64,000 bases of DNA from Paracyclopina nana (Eukaryota > Arthropoda > Copepoda > Cyclopoida > Cyclopettidae), in NCBI GenBank assembly GCA_019096065.1, contig JAGUCH010000003.1, positions 3,906,001-3,970,000 on the forward strand, written 5' to 3'. Shown piece after piece: positions 55,425 to 64,000 of this stretch (within the stretch, counting starts at the first letter, position 1; the number at the start of each line of letters is the position of its first letter). Made by a program: the position numbers and the translations under genes. The notes below the pieces were generated by a model. It ran no database searches. It had not been told where the DNA came from and worked only from the letters and a program-made list of their open reading frames with translations.

Positions 55425-56532
55425 TGCTGGAAGGAGCGGCTATCCGTCTCGCGGAGCAGTTGGAGTTGTTGAGGCCGACGCTGAACAGCAGCGTTGGCTC
55501 TCATTTTGGCAGTTGACCTCAAGGGCCACCGCAGCAGCTATATCTTGTGGTGGCTGGGCCTATGCGTGGGGGAGAAGAGTGAGCTTTCGGTCTTTTGTGA
55601 GAATGTGCTATTATAATTACCATGGTGGTCTACGATTCAACAATGAAGTGAGTTGTGATTACTGTTAACTGAGGGAAAGCCCGAAAGGAACTGATAGCTA
55701 TTCCCCACCAGCGTGGTCTTATATATCCGCCAACGCGCTTGCAGGTCACTGCAGAGGGTTGTGGCGTGACATTTATTGATTGTTTACTGACCACCGAAAA
55801 TGCCACGCTGGTGTCACATTTCTCCTTATCGTTTATTTGACCGTGACCCGCACGTGGTGACCAGCTTTAGCTTCAGTGGGATCCTGATAGCTCGCAGCTG
55901 TTGATCCGCTACCGGTCATGTGGTCACCACGTGGTCATGAGCTTCTATCCTCCTTCTCCACCCCTTTATTTGTACATTGTCATGGGGTGGCCGGCTCCAG
56001 CATTCACTGGAATCCAAATGATTTGCGACTGGTGTTAGCAGCCCCGACCATTCGGCCATTGTCCCCCCATAACAATTACTATTTGATCACCTGCAGTTGG
56101 AATTTGCCCGTGAGTTGACCGGCCCTAGCTTAACTAGGATCTACAATGATTTGCACCAGCGTTGGCCGGGCTGACCATTCGGCCGCTGGCTCTCACGGAC
56201 AATCCCTTTGATTGTTATTTGATAGCTTTCTGATTGTTTGCAGCTGCAGCTATTGCAGAGTGATCTTTGCCCTTTTGCTCTGGTCTGAGCTTTACATTTT
56301 TACATTTTAGCCACCACTATTTTACTTTTTATAGTCAACTGCCTTTCATGCTTTCAGCATTAATCTCTCTTTACTTCGTGGCTTGCACGTAGGTTCATGT
56401 TTTGGCAGTTGACTCGAGCATGATATTATTTGAGCAGCACTATTATCCCTTTTATACTTATCGTGTATACTTAGCGCTTATAGCTTCCGGCAGGATGTAC
56501 TTAATGGGTAGTGGAGTGATGAAATCACAGGT
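55425..56532 (-). other. Leader of inner element
   Basis: 1.1 kb between primer-binding site and gag. No long frame is convincing. It should hold the packaging signal and the splice donor for env. Confidence 0.5.
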
Positions 56533-56548
56533 CCAACGACCCGCGCCA
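56533..56548 (-). other. Primer-binding site of inner element
   Basis: On the minus strand, TGGCGCGGGTCGTTGG starts two bases inside the LTR. It is complementary to a tRNA 3' end that closes with CGCGCCA. TGG at this place marks the primer-binding site; the tRNA species cannot be named safely. Confidence 0.7.
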
Positions 56549-56550
56549 TC

Positions 56551-56795
56551 TGTAGTAGGTCGAGATATACTACTGTGACTTATCAAGCCACTACTCGTAT
56601 CTAGGCTACGTCAAGCGGGGACGGGCCTGGAGGCTAGCAGAGGTCAGTCTTTGGGCCGCAGACAACACGTGTCAATGCGGTGAATTTATTTCCTTTACTG
56701 ATGATCACACTATACTACTCGTTATACTACCGCGCGCCCGAGGCGAGCGCGCGCAGCGAGCGGTCGACCCGTAGGCCGACACGCTCCCTGCTACA
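56551..56795. repeat. LTR of inner element, right copy (5' LTR)
   Basis: 245 bases, TGTAG to CTACA, followed by the target duplicate AAAT (56796-56799). One difference from the left copy was seen. In the element's own (minus) direction this is the 5' LTR and should carry promoter and transcription start. Confidence 0.97.
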
Positions 56796-56799
56796 AAAT

Positions 56800-59700
56800 C
56801 AAAAAGACCCAATTAGGTGTTAAAGAAGCTACAGTCTTAGGGCACCTAATATCTATTGATGAAAATGGGATTATGACTATGCGAATGCCCGATAAATTCA
56901 GGTCTGCATTTGATGATTTCCCTATTCCTACAACCAAGAAACAGCTGCAAAAGTTTATTGGAATGACAAACTGGTTAAGCCAGTATTGCCCCAATATGGC
57001 TACATACACAGCTCCACTGCTTGATGTATTACAGACAGCACAAGGAAAAACAGGGAAGTTCACTTTCACTGCTTTCCAAGAGAAATGTTTCTATAAAGTA
57101 ATAGACGAGATTAAAACAGGTATGTCGCTGGCATTGCCACGTTTTAAAGAAGGTTATTTAGTGGTTGATTCTGGGGTAATTAGCACCTCAGCTTTATTAA
57201 TGGAGGTGAATGAGGATGGGAAAGCTGTGTGTGTTGGCGCACACAGCGCACGCTTTCCTTTATCAGTTTGCCTCTCGTACCATTCGTTTCAACGTGAAGC
57301 ATTAGGAGTGTTAACAATGATAAATCATTTTAAAAGTATACTATTCGCCTATGAGCGGTTGGTAATAGTTACGGATTGCTTATCAATCGCTAGCGTACTT
57401 GCTAGTTCATTCACTGGTAAAGATGCATTTACTCATAGACTAGCAGCTCGTATATACTCCTTGCCTGTAGCATGGAAACTGAGAGCTGTACCTCGCACAG
57501 AGGTAGAAGTAGTAGATGTATTATTAAATAAATACCATCAAACACCTGAAGGTGAAACTGTATTTTATGCGCCTTACTCTATTGCGGGACAGATTACGAA
57601 GGATATTTATTCAAATAAATACCCTCTGCCCGATGCAATTAAAGATAAGGTGCTAACGACACAGGAATTACTTACACATGTGTATGATACACTTGTGAAT
57701 TCTGGAACTATGAGTAAAACTCTACTCCAGAAAAGGTTGCATTGCCTAAATGACAAATGGGTTGACATGATCGGCACGAAACCGCCATTTGTGCACGACG
57801 ACACGTCAACCTTACTTCAAGCAAAACATGATGATGATGAATTTCTTGAGGACGAGATACTTTCAAAATTATCTCACTCATTTCATGGTGAAGCTGATTT
57901 TGATTCACCAGTAAACCATATAGAAAATAACTTAAGAGTAGATACTGTGACTGTTAAACGGCGAATATCGCCACATTTACCAGGAATTACACGCAACCTA
58001 CTCATTAAGTTGCAACAAAATTGTGAAGAAACACAAAAGATAATAAATCTAATTATGCTTTCGCCTCCGGAGAAAGTACCACTAGATGTTGCAGTAAAAT
58101 ATCGTGTCCTTGACGGTGCCCTGTTGGTCATTCGCAAGAATGTAAAGTTACCTTTTAGCGTTGCGACCAATACGAAAGTATATATGAGTATGCCCAACTG
58201 TGTGTACCTAATGGCATGTATTCATTTGTTACATAACCATTTGGGAAGTAAAAAGACTAATACTCTTTTTACCCAATCTATGTATTCAACTTACTCAGCC
58301 AGAATCAGTCGTATTATTATTGGTGCGTGCATGCATTGTGCCTTATACCGCCAAGCTAATACTAGGTTTGTTGGGAAGGGGCGTTTCCGCATCCCGACTC
58401 AACCATGGGAATTGGTAATGATTGATTTGGCCAAGTTCGATGAAACTTTAGTCAAAGGGTCTTCCGCAAAAGACCTGTTAGTATTTGTCGATGTTTATTC
58501 TAAGATGATAATTGCTAAGCCACTATTAGATGCTAAATATAAGCAGGTAGCGAATGCTATGGAGGAAGTAATTTCTTTGTTTGGGGTGCCAAAAACATTA
58601 CTTGCAGATAATGGTGCCCAGCTAACGACTAATAAGGCCCTCCAACGCCTTGTTGATCGTTATAAAATTAAGGAGTTATGTCATTATCGAACTTTATCGC
58701 CATACAAGCATTCGAACGCTTACGCTGAAAATGCTATACGAATAATAAGGAGTGCATTAGTCCTAAACTCTAACTCATACAATATGAGGTTATGCGATGT
58801 GTTTAAGACTTCTATTTACGCAATAAATAACCGCCCTCTCACTTATTTGGCATATACTGATGATAAAGGGGTGAAGATCACCCCCACACCTTTTTCGTTA
58901 TTTTTCGATAAAATGCCGTTCTATCATTTAGGACGGGATGTATTTGAAATACTTAGTGAAAGCGAGGACAAAATTCATAAAGCTGAATGGCGTCAACGCA
59001 TGCGTGAATATGATCTAGAAGAACAGTTCCACTTAGAAAAAATGAAGGCTACTGAAAGGCCTTCCTTTAAGCCAGAGATTGGATCATTAGTGTTAGTAAT
59101 AAAACATCCAATAAATAAACAACGGTATAAATTTATGGATGATTTATTTGAAGTTATTGACACTGGACAGCATTCGACTGTGACTGTAAAGCCATACCTT
59201 TATGATGGGCTTACTCGTGAAGTGAGCTTAGATCATGTCAAGTTATATCGATTCCATGAACTATATAGGTTCCTTCCGGAAAAACTGTCCAACCTCTTGA
59301 AACGACCTTATACTCCGGAAGAAATCCTTCGTAAGAAAGCCAGGAATGAAATTATTGAATTTCTTGAAGGGGCAGCCCCTGAAAGTCATGAATATAGTCT
59401 GCGGAATCGCACTAAGGCCTCCAGTATAGTGGCCTCGCAAAGTTCATTAATATCACAGTCATCAGCAACGGACACTGAGCCAAGTGCAATTCACCAAACC
59501 TATAAGCGCTCTGGCTCTATCCTCATGCAAAAGGCTGCAAGCTTGTTTAAGCCCTCAGATATTTTGCGAATACAAGAGGAAAACAAGCAACTCGTACACA
59601 AGCAATGGGAACAATATGATCGTAAGAAGTTAGAGGAAAAATACCTAGCTGACAATGCTGATAATAACATTGTTCACAAAGAAGCAAGTGAGTCTTTATC

Positions 59701-61489
59701 TTACACTGACACAGATGATTTTATTGAACGAGCAATTGCACTAAGTGCAAATACAGGACCTAATGAAGCATTTTATGAGGACATGCTGGCCTTAAGCCAA
59801 CGTGGCCCTCCTACTTTTGCTGAAATGGCCCAACAAGAACGATTATACCCAAATCTGCCAAGTGTCAAACCTGGGCATATTAGTACTCCTGATCACTCGA
59901 ACGTCAGTGAAGGTACTCTTGCTGGGGTCAGCCCTGTAAAGTGGGCCTTTCGTGGCCAATATCGTGACCAACGTGTGGCAGATATAGCTGAAAGTCCGGA
60001 GAAATTTCACACTCCTGACCAAAGTATGTCCGCAACTCCTAACAAGAACAATGATAATATAGATGAGGTAGTTGAAAAAGCAGCCTCTTTCATTGCACCT
60101 TCCAAATTCGATACTGACCTAGAATCTCTATCTGCCGGCCTGGAAAGTATGCAACTAGCACTGCCTACTGATCCATTCGGTGGAAATACACAAGATGATG
60201 AAAATGAAAGTAGTGATAGTGATGACACTACCACAATTTATTACACGGCACGCCGTAATCTGCGGCGTACACCGCTGACAAAAAGTATTAAACAAAATGT
60301 TCAAAGGGCAATCGATATCGTACGACGCCAGTTAGAACTTTCACCACGTAAACGGCCTCCCTCTCCACCAATCGATAACCCTATGGAAGGGCCCAGTGCC
60401 CCGAAACCGGAGATTTACGGAGCTGAAGGAGGAGAGCCACAAGTTCGTTACACTGTAATGAAAAGTCCAGTAAGAAAACCTGATTTGCAACCATGTCCTA
60501 GTGAGTTACCTAATGTGGGAGTACCACAAATTGTGCCAAGCACGAACGTACTTGAGCACTCCTCAGCAGATGTTACACCTTTGGGTGACCCGGCTATGAC
60601 TGAGGAGCACCTTGCTCATCAAGCTACTCCTGAGGTTGCACGCCCCACTGTCATGCAAACTAGCCCTGTAGTTCCACAACCGGGTACTCAGAAACCACCT
60701 GAGGCTGCTGTACGAGCTCCGTATGAACCAGAAAAGTTGTCCCCATTACGTTTTCTTCCTCATAACCTAAGGAGAAGAAAAAACGTTAACTATCGCTCCC
60801 TGGCAGGGTTTCGAGAGTATAATAAAAATAACGTACCTGCGGGTCCTCCTGCGATTGCTCAGCCTGATCCTCCGGAAGCATTGACTCGTCCGGAAGTAGC
60901 AGTGACAGTTGAACAAGAGACTAGTCCTCGGGCTGTCCAACAGCCTCCAGACACGCACCCTGTGGCGTCCTCGGACCAACCGAGTAGCTCGGCAACCACA
61001 CCATTTGCTGAACCAAATGAACCAGAGGCTTCGGCCGCTGCTCAATCAGCAGTTGATCCCGAAATCAGTAAGCCCACTCCAATACGGATCCTTCCCAGGC
61101 GACAACTGCGGGAGAGAAAGGGAACTGTAGATTACAGGAAGTTAGCGGGCATAAGAAAGTATGAGAAAGAGAAAAGCAAAACTGGTAAAGAACAAAAATA
61201 CTTTCCTAATATTCCACGAATAGCTCCTTTAGATTGGGAGGACAAGGAATTCGCCCGTGTTAGGTTTACAAATACGAAAGAAAGGCCTGACCAAAAAGAG
61301 AGAGAGTTACTAGAAGAGGTAATTCCTAATTGGAAACTGAATAAAAACATGGCTGCAGTCCCTGATTATATTCAGTTTCTTAAAGCGACTGGCATGGATC
61401 ACCAAGATGATAGCAACATAAATGAAATGAAGCGGCTGCGTCTCACCTATGATGAACTATACAAGCTAGCTTTTAAGAAGTTTAAATAG
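56800..61489 (+). pseudogene. pol: Pol of outer retroelement, 3' part
   Basis: Open from the insertion point; the first ATG is at 56873 and numbering here starts there. The end of RT (LGHLIS before the ATG, KFIGMTNWLSQY at 27-38) is followed by RNase H with D99, E142 and D168. Integrase follows: an HH-CC finger at about 450-489 (CMHC at its end), PWELVMID with D518, LADNG with D579, and NAYAENAIRIIRSAL with E619. The catalytic triad is complete. After about residue 870 a long tail of some 660 residues is rich in Pro, Ser, Glu and short basic clusters. It has a repeated module: NLRRRKNVNYRSLAGFREY near 1310 and QLRERKGTVDYRKLAGIRKY near 1420. The tail has no known domain. Confidence 0.85.
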
Positions 61490-64000
61490 AGATTCGTAAG
61501 AAAGGACGTGATGACGGTAATCGTAGTGCCCATATTTTATGGGGTCACTACCTTTACTTTGTCAGTCCAATATGGGCGCACCGTTTTACCAATCAAGCGC
61601 ACCCAAAAGTAAGTTAATGCAAAATGCCGATTGTGGACCTGAATTTGGCCACTTGCCAAAAAGATCATAGAAATGGATACGAACGGGCAGTGTCTCTTCG
61701 CATGCCCGCCAGTAAGGTACAATATGCATAAAGGTAATGATAAGTTGCTGAACAGTACATTGACAGCAAGAAAACAACTAACGAGACATGCACCTTTTGC
61801 AGTTCGTTAGCAATGCTAAGAATATGTATATAAAAGAAAAGGTTAGATGCTACTAAAGCATTGAACTTGACCTTCCTCGAGGGCTTGTTCAATCCAACAG
61901 CAAACCAAACCTCGCTTGTTTTGACAAAATAAATGAAGTTTGTGTAGGTTAATTTTACAGTATTGATATTAAAGGGACAAATAATTTCGTCCTGTTTCCT
62001 GACAAATACCGAAGCAAAACAAGCTTTGATCGGTATTTCGTGTGCCTGCCCCATACTACTATAGTAGGGGGTTAAGCTTACGATAGTTTTTAATAAAATT
62101 AATGCTTTATACGAAAGCAAGGAACATGGATAAAACTCTATGCATCATTTTACCCCAGCGTAGAGGACAAGATTGAATTACTTCAATCTTAGGGCTTCGC
62201 AATAATACTGCACTTAGCCCTACTGAGGTGTCAATGGGCCGATTGGCCTGGATGAAGTTTGACTGTTATATAAAGTAAAGTACTATTAACACGCCATGCA
62301 AGAGGGAAGTTGCAGATGGGCGTAATACCAGAGGGGCAAATGCCCCATCTGAATAGTTATGTTTTGAAAACTATGGTTAAAGCTCCACTGAGCTATGTCC
62401 AAATGGAACCACTATCCACCCCACGCCTCGCGTGAGTTGATAGCTACTGGGACATTCGTACCTTAGTACAGCAAAAGTTGGCCCTAGGCACTGTGCAAGT
62501 GAGACACAATAAACCTCACAATACGTGAGAAGACTTGTGTTGGCCGCATTACTTTATAAAATCGTGGAACGATCTTGAAAACTCTCAGAAGAACTTGGAA
62601 AAAACTTGCCCACCCTCCGAAATGAGGAATGAGCTTTGATAAAAAAGAATGACTATGAATTAAAATTGTTCGGTCATGGAAACGATACCAATATCACAGT
62701 AGTACATGCCATGAAATAAAAACTCGGGTGTAGCGACTACTGTGCCTATAATATCAGAGTGTCTCGACCATGACCTGGTTCGAACTGCAGGCCTGGTCGT
62801 GGCGCCTCCGGACTTTGAGTAGGATGGAACATGGAAATCTGTACAAAAATGGGATTCATCTCCCTAAGAAGGGATCTTGAAATACTAAGTACAGCTTTGT
62901 GCCTGGGCGAATAATCAGCCCAAACTATGGTCTTCTTGCCCCAACAAAATGTGGGGACCCACTCTCTATTGGAATGGGCCGCTCCCTTGTGGCTACTAAA
63001 GACAACAAATGCCTATATGCTGGTGAACTCATCAGCTTTGGATACAACTGGGGTATCTTGGAGAAGAACAAGTGTTTCCCCATAAAATACCATTCATTTG
63101 CCATTACGGTCTATGTATGACAAATGAAATTGTTTAGACTACACCACTTTTTGGGTTCACTTTTACCAAATCCGAAAAAGTGTCGTTTAGACAAAATTAT
63201 TCTTCATTCACTGACCCACGCCCTTTCCTCACGATATAAGGCGTGACTTATATTATTGATATCACTGATGGTGCCCACGGGCGCCATAGTTCAAATAAAA
63301 TTGAATAAAATTAGCCTAGCCGCTAAATCTTTTATAGTTTAAGATTCGAAAACATACTTACCTGAATTTTGTGTGACTGCTCACTGCAGTTCCCACAAAA
63401 TGCAGAAAATTGTGGAGGGGGGGAGTATATATACGTAGCCGCAGGAAATGCAGCCTGCGCCCCAAAAAATTTCACAAAATTTGAGCGCCCTCGTGCTCTG
63501 AGAAAGTATTGTAAACAAAATTTCTAGATAAAACTGGAAATGGCAAACTGCCGTGAACCTATAAATCTGAACGCTAGCACATAAATGTCGCAAAATCTGC
63601 TTCATATATTATTATTAGTGCTAACCGAAATTAGCTGAAAAGATCGGTGCTGATAACCTCAATCTTTTAAATTAATTTCGGTTATGAGCACCCGAACCTG
63701 ATGCACGCATCAAGACCGAGCTGGAATGCAGAGCTATAATAGCTATGCAAGTCAGTGATAACAGATAAAACATAATCTATGAGTCTGTTCAAAATGGCTA
63801 GACAAAAAACATTTGAGCAAGATAGACTGAAATGTGAGCTACATTGCGCAAAGACGCTGAGCCAGCTTTTGTCGAACAGATACCCGACTCCAAGGGGGGC
63901 AAAAAGTTGTTATGGAACAAAAATCCAGAGACGCTCCCACACTAGAAAAATCCAGTTTGAGCGGCTTCGCTTGGAGATGTAGAATGGTGGCGCCACCATG
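61490..64000. other. 3' flank of outer retroelement, no gene seen
   Basis: About 2.5 kb, AT-rich again. The first part should hold the outer element's 3' UTR and LTR, but I found no match to its 5' side. Frames at 61665-62120 (-), 62899-63120 (+) and 63779-63982 (+) show no known domain. An imperfect inverted repeat with arms near 63619-63634 and 63674-63692 (AACCGAAATTA core) could form a hairpin. A perfect 16-base palindrome (ATGGTGGCGCCACCAT) lies at 63984-63999. Confidence 0.4.

Larger units (their letters stand above)
47560..56795 (-). mobile_element. Young env-bearing Ty3/gypsy retroelement, inserted
   Basis: 9.2-kb element in reverse orientation, with 245-base LTRs, a primer-binding site 2 bases inside the 5' (right) LTR, a CCHC Gag, a Pol with protease, RT, RNase H and integrase, and an env ORF. 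The near-identical LTRs show a recent insertion. The 4-base duplication AAAT and the domain order fit Ty3/gypsy. Base composition is much richer in G+C than the outer element. Gag-pol carries several frameshifts while env is open. It lies in the RT part of the outer element's pol. Confidence 0.95.
41640..61500 (+). mobile_element. Large divergent Ty3/gypsy-like retroelement, interrupted
   Basis: The outer element has gag (41688-44252) and pol (44252-47587, continued from 56800 to 61489). Order of domains is protease, reverse transcriptase, RNase H, integrase, as in Ty3/gypsy; Ty1/copia has integrase first. RT marks are LVDLTSFN, SFDVTSGY and YVDD, and the FLGL-type block KFIGMTNWLSQY occurs after the break. 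LTRs and exact ends could not be found by eye: no segment after 61490 matches the 41290-41687 leader. The element is cut only by the inner retroelement; both pol halves are otherwise open and sit in the same frame across the 4-base target duplication. It was therefore intact, or nearly so, when hit. Family placement is an inference; RT is far from common gypsy lineages. Confidence 0.75.

Noticed and set aside
41688-61489. BEL/Pao assignment of the outer element
   Set aside because: Considered for the large Gag and zinc knuckle, but the RT (SFDVTSGY, KFIGMTNW-type block) and PR context fit Ty3/gypsy better. The placement still needs a tree.
61665-62120. 151-codon minus-strand frame past the outer element
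   Set aside because: It has no known domain or splice partner; it may be part of the element's 3' region.

Overview
The window is animal nuclear DNA, most likely from an arthropod and probably a crustacean. Coding regions are cut by short GT-AG introns, many of 50-150 bases, and genes are dense on both strands. A neuroparsin-type neuropeptide precursor, a pickpocket/ASIC-like channel and a trehalose-transporter-like permease point to arthropods. I cannot name the species. Exon coordinates were built by eye from splice sites. The multi-exon gene models given here as exon lists all close in frame.

Genic part, 0.4-37.1 kb, in order: a 7TM receptor (-); a DEG/ENaC channel (-); neuroparsin (+); a small basic secreted protein (+); the lysosomal GTPase Arl8 (-); a VCP-lysine methyltransferase (+) followed 36 bases later by a leucine-rich protein (+), whose intron holds a Tret1-like sugar transporter on the other strand; an 11-exon Cys-loop ligand-gated channel (-); TMEM181 (-); an intronless C2H2 zinc-finger protein (+); a second 7TM receptor (-); translation release factor eRF1 (-); then a compact plus-strand cluster of a UPF0449 (C19orf25-like) protein, a ZIP13-like zinc transporter inside its intron, the KEOPS subunit Pcc1 overlapping its end in another frame, and DEF8. 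That cluster looks dicistronic or operon-like.

Repeat part, 37.1-64 kb: a degenerate AT-rich repeat with the core TTTTAAAGTCGAA, a 1.2-kb satellite of about 137 nine-base units with higher-order structure, two degenerate tRNA-like segments, a GC-richer unassigned stretch, and then two nested retroelements.

The outer element (about 41.6-61.5 kb, + strand) is a large, divergent Ty3/gypsy-like retroelement. It has an 854-residue Gag, a Pol ORF that begins on the Gag stop (TAATG) with a membrane hairpin, about 350 residues of unassigned sequence between protease and reverse transcriptase, and a roughly 660-residue tail after integrase. Its reverse transcriptase is split by a second, young Ty3/gypsy element on the minus strand (47560-56795). 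That element has 245-base LTRs differing at one position and a 4-base target duplication. Its gag-pol carries many frameshifts, but its 811-residue envelope ORF is open, has a splice acceptor just before its likely start, and resembles chuvirus-type glycoproteins rather than the usual gypsy fusion protein.
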